Translations under genes and position numbers: made by a program | NCBI RefSeq assembly: GCF_043641665.1 | Contig: NC_092180.1 | Coordinates: 25,891,391 to 25,955,390 of the forward strand | DNA length: 64,000 nt | Reading direction: 5' to 3' | DNA from: Enoplosus armatus | Taxonomy: Eukaryota > Chordata > Actinopteri > Centrarchiformes > Enoplosidae | Shown: positions 50,301-62,574 of the stretch, piece after piece | How the letters are laid out: each line of letters starts with the position of its first letter | How positions within the stretch are numbered: position 1 is the first letter of the stretch | The notes under the pieces: generated by a model | Told to the model about the DNA's origin: nothing | The model's input: the letters and a program-made list of their open reading frames with translations, nothing else | The model's database searches: none

Positions 50301-53300
50301 CAAAATACAGGGTGTTAATATACCCACCTTTATATGGCAGAGAACCTCTTTATGCTGACTGATGTTTATGATATTAAAGTCTCTATAATATGTAGAAAAT
50401 AATACATCTCACAAGGGCTATGAACAGTGGAAAAGAAAAATAACATTTACTGAGATAAACAAGACGGGCAAATCCCAGCTTTGGGTCAGGATTCATCTCA
50501 GGAAGTGGCTTTACTTAAGGCTTTATGAACTAGCATCTTTTTGCCAGCCGTGAGCTCTTACATTTTTGTGTGTTTTGTTGTTTCATTCGACAGTTTAAAC
50601 ACGGGCAAAGCAGAAGGTAAACGCCTCTAACCCAGGTGTGGACCCAGGGATTGTTAATACGTCGTGTGTGAAAGCGTCTGTTCTGGGCTGGTTGCACCGT
50701 TTTCTCACATGAACACACTTCTGGCAGATATGACACAGCCCATTGGTCTGCCCTGATGAAGACAGGGCGGCTATGTGTGTGTGTGTGTGTGCTCCTCGGT
50801 TGGTTTGTGTGTGTGTGTGCTATGTGTGTTTAGGAAATGACAGAAGACAATAACCAGAGCTTAGTGTGCAACAGGTGTAGCTCTCAGTTGGAACTGATTT
50901 GCTGCTATCAGTGAGCGCAGCGTAGCCTCCAGCATCAGCTGCGTTGGAACCCCATAGATTTGCAGAGAGAAAAGCCTCCGCCAGATTGCAGTATGTCGAA
51001 AACGCCGCGTTGAACATTGGGCTTGTTTAATTGTTGTGTTGGGTGGCGGCTGGAAGCGCTTGTCCAATTCTAGCGGGGGAACAAAGCCAACATTGTTATC
51101 GCCGGCACCCAGACCTGCCTGCCAATATACCTGCTTTCTTTCAGTTTGAGGGAAGGAAAAAGGGGTGGAGAGGGGTGAGGCTGGGGTGACAATGACAAAT
51201 CAAACCCGTTACATTTCTCCTACTTTCTCTCTCTTTGTTGTTTTGTTGCCAAGCCGCCCCCAGCGGTATTAAGCTTACAATGCTGTTGTGATAGGGGACT
51301 TGTTTTCCGTTATCAAGAAAAGAACACCAGGGGAAAGTTTACCTCCATCACTCATGGTTCATCACTCCATCATCTCTCTCCTTCTCCTTTTCCTCTTCCC
51401 CTCTCCTTCCATTCCCTCGCCTCTCTATGATTTCTTATTTATGTGGCAATGTGGCCACACTCCATTGACTCAGCCTGCTTCCTGATAATACTGGAGGCAA
51501 CAGGCACCATCACTCTGCCCTCTGGCTCGCAACGATTAAGGAATGGAGAAAGCGTGTTTTTGCAAATGTTATGGCACTAGTAGTAGACAGAAGCAGTTCA
51601 TTTTAAATTTTGGATTCAATTGACAAATGAGCTGCTGCAAGAGACAATATGTTTGAGAGACCATATCGTTATTTCTAATGGCCAGCAGGGGGCGACTCCA
51701 CTGGTTGCAAAAGAAAGTCAGATTGTATAGAAGTCTATGAGAAAACGACCCTACTTCTCACTTGATTTATTACCTCAGTAAACATTTCCCTAATGACTTT
51801 ATGGTTTCAACCATTAGTTTCAAGTCTTCTTCAATACAGCATGATGTTCATTTAGTAAATGATGATCCCATTTAGGCAAGGCAGGGCAAGGCCACTTTTG
51901 TATAGTACATTTCATACCCTCAAGCAATTCAAAGTGCTTTGCAGGATAAAAAGATACAATAAAGGTGAAACAATTTACAATTAGAACAAACAAAGGAAGC
52001 ACAGGATAAGATAAAAACGACCAGCACAAAGGTTCAGAAAAGTGTAAAGTACATTAAAATCAAAATGCAAGGAGATAAAAATATATATGTTTTTTTTTCT
52101 TTTTAAAGCTCTGGCAAACTAAAACATTTTAAGGATTGTAGTGTGGAGGCAGACCTCAAAGTTTCTGGAAGTTTACTCCAGACCTGAGGAGCACGTTCTG
52201 ACCCTGGGAACAGTAAGTAGACCAGCACCTGAGGACCTGAGGGGTCTGGCAGGTTTGTAACAGTGAAGGAGGTCGGAGATATATTTTGGTCCCAACCCGT
52301 CCCAAGTTTAATTTTTACAATATAAAAAAAAATGTATTGTGATTACTTTTAGTGGTTTCAACATGCAACAGGCAGCATACACCACCAGACTGTGTCGACT
52401 CCATCCTCTCTATCATTTACATACGTTTAGTTCTCGTGATGCAACAAGACTTGGCTTACCTGTGATCATATTGTCAATCTTGCAAGTCAAAAAGGAAAAC
52501 GTTTTGTGGAAAATGATTCATCTTTAATCATATTTTCATTTAACAGAGTATACACATACTAAAATACACAGATCAAGATAATCAATTTTGTTGGTGGTAA
52601 TCAGTGTGTTAATTTGCACATTTGCATGATTATGGAAAAGATGCTGTATTTAAAGTTAATGTAACAGGGTTAAAGCAATTTTACTGATAAAAAGCATCTC
52701 TTTTTATTCAAAAAAGATTAAAAGCCAATTAAACTAAATATACTGTGTTTTGTGTACCACTGTGCACTAATAATGCACATTACCTAAAGAATTTGTTCAA
52801 TATTTTGGCAGATAGGCTTATAAAGAACTGGAGTAGAGTAGTTGGCTTAGCTTAGCATAAAGACTAGAGGCAGGTGGAAGCAGCTAGCTAATGCGGCTCT
52901 CTCTAAAGTAAAAAAAAAAACACCTGTAAAACTCATTTTATTTATTGAACATATTATACATATATTTATTTTTATTGTTTCATCCGTACACCAATAGAAT
53001 TGTAAAAAATTGTAGTTTGTAGTTTTGGGGGAGTTATATGCTGTAACTGTTTCTTTTTGATGAGCTAGGCTAAACGTCATGTCTGGACTTTAGCTCCCTA
53101 CTTGAGACGGATGTTGATCTTCTCTCAGCATATTTTCCAAAGTGATTAACTAGTCTTCCGTAAAAACAACATTGCTTTATTAGCGGTCTTTACGCTGTCA
53201 GCATTTCTGTGGTTTAAAACAAGTGGGTTTCTGTGGCCACTGCAATTGAATTTCATTCAACAGTAACTCATGTCACAGATGTTATATTGCAGGAAACATT

Positions 53301-54595
53301 ATGACGGCATCAGCAGGATGAGACAGAGAAGTTATTGTTAAGAGTGGCGTGAACGATGAGTATTACAGTTTGTATATTTCCATTTCCCCCCCCCTGCATC
53401 TGCTGTGGGACTGTATAGATATCATCTCACTCTTTCTATCTTCCCTCTCTCTTATTTGTTTCTCTTTTCAATCTATCTCTCTGTATTTTCTTTTTTTCCT
53501 TTCTCATCATCTTCTCTCATCTTCTCCACCCTGTCGGTTCAGTGAAATGGCCCATTGTAAAAGAGCAGACTGTGTGCGTCTGAGACATTAGCTGCTGATT
53601 TAGTGGGACATTAGCTTGATGGATGGCGAGGCAGAAAACTCTCAACAACAGTTGATTTGCATCCAGAGAAACTTGCAGTCTGAGACTGAACAACATTCAG
53701 ACCTCTCATCTTTTATGTTCTGCATGTAGTGATGACTTCCACAGCACCGTTGTGCAGTTCCAAGTCGAGCGGCATCAGAGCACCTCAACTCATTTTATCC
53801 TGGGCTTTTTTGTGAAATACATTTGGCGTAAATACATAGATTATCACATTTTATCCTGCGATCTTCATGGAAATAAATTGCTGTATTTAATTAGCTTAGA
53901 TGATAGTCGATGATAAATAGAGCCTCTCTGAGAAAATGAAAGGGTTGGATAATATATTATATTACATCATCTTTCCTAAGACTAAAGCATCAAATAGGTA
54001 AATTGATTTCACTATTTTTTAATTTCACTTCCTTTTCGAACAGTGACAGCTGCAATGATGAGCATACATACTTATTAGACTTTTGGACATGACTTTTTTT
54101 TGCCTATTGTTTATCATCATGGTTCCCTTCGTTGAAACGCTGTCACTCCATGATGGGCAATGTTTGCAAAGTGATCAGTGCAAAGTGCTTGAATACGTTC
54201 GGGAGCTTATCATGCAGGCACTGACAGCGATGATATGAATCTTAGTTAATATTCATAATTGTTGACAGAAAAGTTAAAAGATCTGTATTTTGAGTTTTCA
54301 TGAGGATTGTTCCAAAAAGCATAAAAGTGCACGTTATAAACATAACATACTTTCATGAAAGATTTGGCTTTCTAGAGCAGATCATTCATTTATTGACCAC
54401 AGTTTCTTCATGTGTTTGTGGTTATCTGGACAGGCAACACTGTGTGCGATACAGTTGTTTCTGATGAGCGTGATGACCAATACAGCCTTCCACATCCTAC
54501 CACTGTAATGCAGCCGCAGTCAAAAATGAGCCTATACCCAAAGGCACTGTCCTGTTACTGGTTAGCAATCCAGATGAATTGGGAGGGGATTGCTG

Positions 54596-54638
<43 letters not shown>

Positions 54639-54931
54639 CTGTATGTCTAACCATGTGTGTTTACTCTATGCAGAGACCAAGTGTCCTTACAAAGGCACAA
54701 AAATGAATAAATAAAGGATATTTGTCTTTGCAAATGCAGTTACTTAGTATATTTGTAGTAATACAAATCTGTGTTTTCATGTGTGCTTGCATGTAAGTGT
54801 GTACTTGATTTGTGTGATGCCTGAGAGCTGGACTAACATTCCCGCCCCCCTGTCTCTCTCCCAGTGCCCATTACTTTCCCTCTTTTTGCTCATAGATACA
54901 CACACACATCCTCTTTTTTTTTTTTTCCTCT

Positions 54932-54991
<60 letters not shown>

Positions 54992-55201
54992 GTCTCCATC
55001 TCTCTCTCCCTCGTCTCTGTCTCCTTCCGTCTGTCTTTCCATCACTCTCTTCCTCTCCGTTTCTCTTCTGCTCTGTAACAAACGACAGTGCAGAATGGAT
55101 GTCCCCTTCATTTGCACCGGCATAATGTTCTGATGAAGAATGAAGTGATCCCTCCAGACAGATTAGTCATCAGTGAGGGGACCTCTGCAGGAGAGGAGGG
55201 T

Positions 55202-55253
<52 letters not shown>

Positions 55254-58200
55254 GTGAGTGTGTGAAACAGATAAATTACTTTCCTGGAGGCCTTCTGTTT
55301 GAGTATGTAATATTTCAGCATATATTATTGGAGGGCTGCAATCTGTTCGTATTAAGAGCCCTCATCTGTTGTTCTGTCTTCAGTAACTAATGCTGAGCAT
55401 GAACTTTGGTGAACTGGAACCATCTTAGTTTATCTTCGCTCGTCCATTTAGTGCAGTCGGACTTTCACAGTCACACAACCCAGCTGCAAAAATGTCTCCC
55501 GTATTTCCAAAGAAATGGCCTTGCTTATTACCTTCTGTAGAGCTTCTCAGTCACTCTGGTAACACCAAAATAATTAGAGTTTGGTACTTTCCCTTTATAG
55601 TAGCTGATGCTGGCATTACTGGTGTAGTAATGATTTACACTTATTTTGCTGTTGCTCCCACATCCCAACTGATATGGTGATTGTTTTTGTCTTAAGAAGT
55701 CAGGACACCTGAGATTCATTTGACTGAAAACATAGTTTTAGAGGTCTAGGTTATATATAATGGCTACTTCATATTGCAATATAATCATTAGTGTAGCCCA
55801 GTTTTTAACCTAGATGTCTAAAACCTGCACATCGCCACATTAATATAGGGCACTGTGTTGTTTTACAATTTAAAGACCAACAGTCTGGTGTTAGACATTT
55901 AATCCTGTTTTTGAGATTTGCAAGGGCAATAGATCATAAGAAAAGAAGAAGTGCACAAACAGCTAAATTACTAACAAAACTAAGATTTAACAGCTATGCT
56001 CGCGGCTGTTAGGCCGTACTTTTGCATAGCGCGCTTTGAGCTAAATGCTAATCAGCATAGCCAACATGTGTGTGTCTTTTAGTTTTGCAGGTAGTGGAGA
56101 AATCCTTTGACTTGATGATGAAAAAGTCAAGCTAATACTATTTACTCTGAGGGGAACATAAATGTCTCTATCGATAGTCAAGATATATCTCTAAAAAACA
56201 AAAATGTGAAGCTCAAAGTCAGGGGATCAACAAAGTCAAGCACTTAACTAACAGGGTGACAGTCGGCTTTCTCCAGGAAGCTGATTTCTCCTCTCTCATA
56301 TAAACGAGAAACCTGGTTTCTGTAATAGGGGTAGGGGATAAGAGAAATCTAGTTTCCCCAGCTACATTTCTCCTGGAGAATGCAGATTTCTTGGCCATGT
56401 ATGCCATAACTGGGTTTCTAAGGTAATTACAATTACAATTACGATGTGTTCTCGATTTTAAAATAATTCCAACACAAAGTAGCCTCTACAAGATGAAATA
56501 AGTGGATTTCCACCACTAAATATTTGACGATCTGTTAAACTTGGACACCTTTGCGCTGTGAGGAAAAGCTGTGCTCTGTCTGTCTGTCTGTTCTTTCATT
56601 GCTTTACAATAAGTAAGCCATGCTTCTGAAATAAGGTTGGAGGTAGGTGAGACTTTGAATTACTGACACGCTGCATGTATACGCGGATTAACAGTAACCA
56701 GGTTACCACTGTAAAGTGCATGTAAACGTGTTCTCCGATTACCCACCCAACATTTCTTCATTTACAACATTTCTGGATGAGTAAATGTGCATGCTGCAAG
56801 TAATATTTATACGTTTTAGCCAAGTATCAGATTTTGTATAATTTCACATTATCAAGGCATTAGCATGTGCAGGTTTTCCTCAGGCAACTTTCAAAGAGCA
56901 AAGATGTTGGGTTAAAGTTTACACGCAACACATGAGGAAGTTTCCGTGGGTCATTTCTTCATTTCCCCTCTGATGCTGGTGCAGAAGTAGAGAAAGACTT
57001 CAGGTCATAGTGTTATATGTGAGTTTCAGAAGGGCAGAAGATTACATAATCCCTGGTTCTCTAGTTGAAATACCTAAATACTTGATCTTTGACAAATAGT
57101 TTATACCCAAATGGAAATGCTGCCTATCTACTCACCCTCATGTGAGTCAAAGTTAGGTCTGTGACTGGTGGTGCAGTATGTGCACATAAGACACACTCCA
57201 TGTCTGCCTTGACAATGGCTTGCAAGACATTGACATGAACATAAAGTGACTCTTGTCAGCTTGTGCAGCAATCCTCCAGGAATCATTACTTGACAGTTGC
57301 AGCCATTCACACTTATCACGGTTTGACTTGAAGAGGCATCTGTTGTTATTCTCTCGCAGTGTATACTGTAGATGTCTACATGACCAAAATGAAAGAGCTC
57401 TGCTCCAAATTACCTTATTATATTATCTTTTATCAAAGAAAAACAATGTCAGGCAAAATTCTTTGCCCAGCCTTTTTCTAAATTGAATTTAACATAATTT
57501 AATTTGATTTAATTTAATTTATTTGAGGCAGAATATCCATACGAGGAACTCAGAGGAAATGATGAGGGAGTGGCAACAGCTGCAAAACCTGAGGAAGGTC
57601 GCAGGTCAGGCAGCGCCAGCGGAAGAACAGAGCTCGGAGAGCTGGATAAATATTATATCTCCACACTTTACCAGACTAGCCTGGGAAAAAAAAGGCATAA
57701 GTAAAGATAATACATGCTGGTAGTCCATTACTGTATGACTCCTGTTTGACTCTGGGGCTGCTTCTGTGCCCAGTTCACACAGCAAAACGAATGAAATGGC
57801 TCCACTGTGACACATGATTATCTATAAACTGGGTCTGGTAGAGATGGATTTAGGTGTGATGGGAGTGATGCTTGTGGGGAAAGTACATTACCTCTGTGTA
57901 GGAGTGAAAACAGACAAAAGGAGGTCGTGCACAGTGTGTATGCTCTCGAAAACAGCACGCTCAGTGAAGACTAGTAATGAATAGTGGTGTAAATGTCAGC
58001 CTTTTGGACTTGTTTGCGGTTGTTTGTTTTCGGAGCGTGTGCATTAAGCTGCACTAGCTGCATAAAGAGTAATTTAAGGGCCACTTCAGTTGTTTTGTGT
58101 AAGGCTTTTGGAGCAGTGCTTGTTGTGTTACAGCTGCTTTCTTCACCGGTGTTTCAATTATGTGGGTGTGAGTAGATAATAACAACATTGCCAGTTTTGC

Positions 58201-60015
58201 AAGAATTCTTGCGTCACCACTTCCACTGTCTCTCTCTCTCTCTCTCTCTTTCCATCTAGTCAAGACAACCATTCTGAACTACCAGAGTCCCACCACTGGC
58301 CTTTTCCCGGTCAAAACATGCTCCACCTGCAAGGAGGCCAAGGTGCGGGACTCACTGTACTGTGCTGCCGGTGCCTGGGCCCTGGCTATCGCCTACCGGT
58401 TAGTACACAAAACACACACATTCGCACTCTCACACGTAAACCATGCAGGATGTGTTTCATGGGTGCAGAATTGAATGTATCTTTAGCTGCAATATGTGTC
58501 GCCTTAGGGGGCCACTCCCTAAAGAGCTCGAGCCGACCCTTGTCCGTCCCAGGGTCCAGTAGCAACTTTACACTTAAGCAACCCCGAGTGGAAGCTTTTA
58601 GGTTAACACTACCTGACCACTAAGCAGCACCCTTTGCTGCTGTTGCTCACCTGTCAAGCTTTCCGTCCTCACTCGGCACATATGCAATTCTTTTATATAT
58701 TTATATTTTCCAAACAATGGGTCCTTGATTTCACACAGAGGAAGCCAAAAGCAGGCTTCTCATTTCCAGCCGATTTTGCTGGCTGAAATGACAACAGTAG
58801 CTCGCAGATCTTAGCAGCTGTGGCTAGCTAGTAAAGTATCTACTTACTTTCACAATTCAAACTCCATGCACACTGATTCAACATTGGGAGAAATCCAAAG
58901 CTTGACAGACCTGTCATGCCTTGTTACGGTTACTAAGCTACGATCGGAATCGATGTTTGGGGGAGGAATTTAGCGAAAAGAGACGGTGTACCTTGGGCCT
59001 GATAAACCACGGACGTCCTAAAACCTAAATTCTTGGTGTGTAGGTGGAGGTGGTGAACACATTAAGTCATTTTGGCAGTGCTTGCTTGTTGCTATACACA
59101 GTAAAGGATAGCTACATCAAAATTACTGTATTCTTTACAAAATCATCTGCAGCGGAGATTTGTATATTTGTCACATGATTTGTGAGAGAGACGTGACGTG
59201 TGCAGTAACAATAGAATATATTACATTTTTCCAGCACCACAGCACAAGTGATGTAAAAGGATGGATGGATAGATCACTTATGGTGTGTTTATCCAGCGTT
59301 ATGTGCAGAACAGACCAAGAATCCTTGTTTACATCGGTTTACAGCTTTCTGCCCCCAGTGTCCCTTCTTCTTCGACTTTTGGTTTTGTTCCACTCTCTTC
59401 TGTTTCACGCTTACTGACCCTGTCCTCTAATCTGCCTCTGTCATTTGAGGGCTTTGCTTTTTAAACACACCGGGATTATTGATTCAAGGAGAACAGTTTA
59501 GAATTTCACTGAGGCCCCAAACTCCTTTGATAAAGTGTCCCTGCACTTGATGCCCGCATTCCTCGGCGATTAGTTTCTAGGGAAAGAGCAATTCCACGGA
59601 ACGAGCCTCTAATAGGACGGAGGAAGAGAGGAGAGAAAGATGTGGAGAGTGAGAGAGATTGGGAGGATGGAGACAGAGAGCAAAAGGGAAGATACGGCGA
59701 TACTAAAGGAGGAGATATGGGGAGACAGTTAGAGAGTGAGGTGGGCAAAGGGAGAGATCAAGCGAATGGGGAGATAAGAGGCAGGGGGAAAAAGCCGGAG
59801 ATGGAGAGAAAGACTGAGTGAAGAAATGAGATGGAGGGGGGAAGACAGAGGGAAGGAGAGGGGTAAAAATAGAGTGTACTGCAGTGATGTGACCAGCGGC
59901 AGATCCCAGTCATCAGTCATGGCTGCCTCCTATTAGAATTGTCACTGGGATTTAATTAAGATAATTCTCATCTGACAGGCTTGGCTAGTGCCATTACTTA
60001 CTTCACGCCCAGCTG

Positions 60016-60059
<44 letters not shown>

Positions 60060-60885
60060 TTCAATGACACGACTGGCAGTTCAATTTGCCACAAACTCCT
60101 ATTCTAAGTAGACATGATAAGTTTTATCCGCCACCCTGCACCGCCACATTTTATTCTTTATTTTGTTATATTTTACTTGTTGTAATTTTTATCCATTTTT
60201 TAATGGGGGTGTGGTTTGTCAGCTTCCAGTACTAAGAAGCGTTTCTAATATTTTCTTGTAGTTGTCTAACCCATTGTATTTTCCTGATTAATTGTAATTA
60301 AATTTGAAGAGCTGGGTATGTTACTGTGACCCCTGGTCAGCGTTGGATCACCTCATGCATAATGCAATGTTGAATACTCGTAGTCCGGTAATGAACGCCC
60401 AGTGAAGTACTTAAAAACAAGAAGGATGAAAAGCTGCCTGCTGTATCCTCTGCCTGCAATCAGTTTTTGATGTCGAGGGTCACGTCTAAAAGGCAGTGTG
60501 ATTAATGTGCCGTTTACCACTGGAATTTAAACAAACTTCACCTCAGTGACTTTCCTCCGTTGATACCCAAAGTCATTATTAGCGTGACCTTTGTGATGTG
60601 CATCTGAGATCTGGCTGCTCCACCAGCAACGTGCTGACAGAAAACACGACAGTAAGAGCCAAGTTGGAACAAACCAGTTTCAGTTTCAGTTTCAGTTACC
60701 ATGGTGATCATATGTTCATCATGTATTCATCCACACATTGTTTGTCCTTCCGTCATGCGTTCTCCCTGTTTACCCCGCTACGCAGACGGATCGATGACGA
60801 TATGGGGCGGACCCACGAATTGGAGCACTCTGCAATCAAGTGCATGAGAGGGATCCTCTACTGCTACATGAGACAGGCTGATAAG
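44305..60885 (+). CDS. phkb: PHKB, 5' part (alternative exons 1A/1B, exons 2-4, partial gene)
   Basis: Phosphorylase b kinase regulatory subunit beta, a regulatory subunit of the cytosolic (alpha-beta-gamma-delta)4 complex that phosphorylates glycogen phosphorylase in glycogen breakdown. Join A is 44305-44368, 46974-47060, 58260-58398 and 60786-60885 (390 nt, 130 codons). Join B replaces the first exon with 45515-45569 (381 nt, 127 codons). Both are in frame, with GT-AG introns. Hallmarks are [67 protein letters not shown] and YCYMRQADK, the start of the glucoamylase-like (GH15-related) N-terminal domain. The human protein is about 1093 residues, so roughly 12% is present. The next exon, expected to start like VQQFKQ, was not found before 64000. 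Confidence 0.96.
44369..46973 (+). other. phkb: PHKB intron 1 region containing exon 1B
   Basis: 2.6 kb between exons 1A and 2, carrying only alternative exon 1B as coding sequence. The stretch 45060-45260 is complex, AT-rich and low in repeats. A poly-T run lies near 45000. No dispersed repeat was recognised. Confidence 0.7.
45515..45569 (+). CDS. phkb: PHKB exon 1B (alternative N-terminus, probable cassette exon)
   Basis: ATG at 45515 in the context GAGAATGG. It encodes [18 protein letters not shown] plus one base (phase 1), with a strong donor GTAAGT, and joins in frame to exon 2. Possible acceptors lie upstream (CTGCTGTAG ending 45462 and GATTTAG ending 45475), so it could be an internal cassette exon. 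Spliced from exon 1A at either site, the first reading frame would hit a stop (TGA or TAA) before this ATG, so translation would restart here. It could instead be a separate first exon. Confidence 0.8.
46974..47060 (+). CDS. phkb: PHKB exon 2 (first shared exon)
   Basis: 87 nt. The acceptor is CCCCTCCTCAG and the donor GTAAGT. It encodes [20 protein letters not shown] then KLDRYYNA, matching the vertebrate PHKB block that follows the alternative N-termini. Both boundaries are phase 1, so it accepts either first exon. Confidence 0.95.
48646..48669. repeat. (GT)n microsatellite
   Basis: 12 GT units in PHKB intron 2. Confidence 0.96.
51880..52300. repeat. Dispersed repeat family R2, copy b
   Basis: Contains TTTTGTATAGTACATTTCAT, GCAATTCAAAGTGCTTTGCA, a stretch rich in ACAAATTAGAA-like words, then TCTGGAAGTTTACTCCAGAC and CCTGAGGAGCACGTTCTGAC. 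The organisation parallels 30.95-31.58 kb: a CAAAGTGCTT leader, then a GTT(A)CTCCAGA block. In PHKB intron 2. Confidence 0.5.
53385..53530. repeat. Polypyrimidine-rich tract
   Basis: C8 run followed by CTCT/TTTC-rich sequence in PHKB intron 2. Confidence 0.7.
54593..54638. repeat. (GT)n microsatellite, interrupted once
   Basis: GT run with one ATAT interruption. Confidence 0.96.
54913..54988. repeat. Poly-T plus (AC)n compound repeat
   Basis: T13 followed by about 28 AC units, then a pyrimidine tract to about 55070. Confidence 0.97.
55204..55245. repeat. (GT)n microsatellite
   Basis: About 21 GT units, 215 bp from the AC run of the opposite motif, so the two can pair as an inverted repeat. 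Confidence 0.97.
55990..56190 (+). repeat. Dispersed repeat family R1, 5' fragment, copy d
   Basis: TAAATGCTAATCAGCATAGC, TTTTAGTTTTGCAGGTAGTG, GACTTGATGATGAAAAAGTC and CTCTGAGGGGAACATAAATG match the order of parts in the R1 copy at 18.1 kb. Diverged and truncated; in PHKB intron 2. Confidence 0.55.
58229..58251 (+). repeat. (TC)n microsatellite forming the acceptor tract of PHKB exon 3
   Basis: About 11 TC units end 8 bp before the CTAG acceptor of the exon at 58260, so the microsatellite is the polypyrimidine tract. Confidence 0.9.
58260..58398 (+). CDS. phkb: PHKB exon 3
   Basis: 139 nt. The acceptor CCATCTAG is preceded directly by a (TC)n run, and the donor is GTTAGT. It encodes [20 protein letters not shown], then a linker with K-E-A-K-V-R-D and [16 protein letters not shown]. 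This is the first alpha/alpha-barrel helix region of the glucoamylase-like domain. It ends in phase 2. Confidence 0.96.
59620..59880. repeat. Polypurine-rich tract
   Basis: About 260 bp, overwhelmingly A and G on the plus strand, in PHKB intron 3. Confidence 0.85.
60017..60059. repeat. (GT)n-(GA)n compound microsatellite
   Basis: 15 GT units followed by six GA units. Confidence 0.96.
60676..60697 (+). promoter_or_regulatory. ISRE-like tandem hexamer array
   Basis: Three AGTTTC copies in a row plus AGTT. The sequence contains AGTTTCNNTTTC twice, the interferon-stimulated response element consensus for IRF binding. It is intronic, 88 bp before PHKB exon 4. It may be only a simple repeat. Confidence 0.4.
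60786..60885 (+). CDS. phkb: PHKB exon 4
   Basis: 100 nt. The acceptor is CCCCGCTACGCAG and the donor GTGAGT. It encodes [20 protein letters not shown] then [14 protein letters not shown], almost identical to the mammalian segment. It ends in phase 0 after the Lys that precedes VQQF in human PHKB. Confidence 0.97.
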
Positions 60886-61919
60886 GTGAGTTTTAAAGCC
60901 AGCCTCCACTCAGCTCCTGCTTTCACACTGCGTGTTTGCGTAAAAGCACCCCGTAGTTACACACTGTATTACAGATCAAAGGTGTATTCCTGTGCTGCTG
61001 TGCATCAAAGCCTCTCGGAGCTGGAGCGCTGGACACATCTGGTTCCTCTTTCATAACACAACACATGACAATGGCAGCCAGTTGCTTCAGTCCTCAGGGC
61101 TTAATAACCGGCAATCTGTTAATTGACAAAGACTTTTGCTCCAAAGGGGGAAATTTCACGCCACGCCTGCAGGAAACCTGATGCGTGCACTTGAGTAGGC
61201 TGTGAATGAAGAATGGCAAAACACACCATTTTATGTACCCATAGCAGAACCAGAGATGTCCTGTGTATGCTGTTTTTTTTATTCCTCATGAACAACATTT
61301 TTTTAATAGAACAGCCTGCTATGTCACTGTGTGTATGTGCACGTGCATAGTGTGTGCCTTTGAAAGCCATTCTGTTTCATCTTGCTTCGACCTTGACGAC
61401 CTAATTTGGGGGAGAGCTTTCCTGTGTCTTAATTACAAAGCTGCGTTTACACAGTTAATTACACAGAGCAGCGTTTGTTACAGCCCCGTCTCCAACACTT
61501 ACGGAGAACATGGCGTTTTTAATGGAGACGTGACACGGGGCCACTGCTGGGCAAATATCACAGAGCAAATATAGCAGCTGGGCCCCACTGTTTGTCTATA
61601 GTATGGTGTATAGGAGACTGAGGTGCTATTGAATTTTCTCAAGTGAAAAGGTTTTTTAGTTGGGACAAACCAATAGCAAAATTAACTTTGTCAGTTAGTA
61701 GGGTTAATTTTTTTGTCTGGAATCCCCCAAGAGCCAGAAGATGTGAGGGTATAATGCCGTCATTTTCTCAGGCAACCAAAAGCACTGGACTTTGACCCGG
61801 GAGACCAGGGTACAGGTCCTATATCCAACATGTTTAGGTTCAGGTTTAGGCCACCGGAGCATTTTAGCACAGGTTAACTCATTCAGTTTCACAGCCTGCC
61901 ACTTTATTGTTCTGATTCA

Positions 61920-62150
61920 CTTTCACTGCTCTCACAGTGTCATTTCCGGCCAGAGCAGGCAGCAGTTTTTCAACAAAAACGCTCTGAAAAGCACTGTATG
62001 CTACCTGCCCAACAGCAAATGGCAGACAGACAAAGTTAACAACTAGCTGGTGAGCGCAGTGGAGCATTTAGCAGGTAAACAGCCACATATGTACATCCCA
62101 CAGGAGTTGGTGGAGACCAAAATAGAGCTAAAAGATACGTGTTTATGTCT
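61920..62150. repeat. Probable dispersed repeat (single copy here)
   Basis: CCAGAGCAGGCAGCAGTTTT, AACGCTCTGAAAAGCACTGT, AATGGCAGACAGACAAAGTT and AACAACTAGCTGGTGAGC read like a repeat I remember from percomorph introns. There is no second copy in this window to prove it. Confidence 0.4.
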
Positions 62151-62574
62151 TATTCTTGACATCCTGCTCTCTGAACTACTGCTGCACAGTGGCTTTACCC
62201 CTTAAGCATCAGTTGGAAAATCAGATGTATCTCCTTTGCAACCCGAAATTTCATGGAATGGACTGGTAATTGGTTTGAGAGACGCACAAGTCTTGTGTCT
62301 GCAATAGATGTAAAATAAATGCATGAAGACGGTCTAGTACAATGTCCTATTACTGTATAGAGCAGCAGAAGTGTTTCACTAATTTAAGCACAAATTGGCA
62401 CATTGCAGCACTCGAAACAATAAGCGAGATCTGGGGCCTCTCAGAATATCCCGAGAGCAGAGCCACTTGACACTGTGGCTCTGCTGGAGCGACAATCAGA
62501 GGGACCTCTACACAGAAGTAGGTTTTATAGAAACATAAACAGCAGTACCTATTGTTAGCTACTGACAGAGGTAG

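Larger units (their letters stand above)
47061..58259 (+). other. phkb: PHKB intron 2 (11.2 kb)
   Basis: Donor GTAAGT at 47061 and acceptor TAG at 58259. It holds GT/CA microsatellites, a dispersed repeat at about 51880-52300, a further repeat relative near 56.0-56.2 kb, and pyrimidine-rich tracts near 53.4 and 55.0 kb. No exon was recognised. Confidence 0.9.
58399..60785 (+). other. phkb: PHKB intron 3 (2.4 kb)
   Basis: Donor GTTAGT and acceptor ACGCAG. It contains a 260-bp polypurine-rich tract, a GT run, and a short ISRE-like hexamer array about 90 bp before exon 4. No exon is visible. Confidence 0.9.

Noticed and set aside
61780..61830. tRNA-like B-box (GGGAGACCAGGGTACAGGTCC), possible tRNA or SINE head
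   Set aside because: No A box at the right distance and no cloverleaf could be drawn. At most a degraded repeat.
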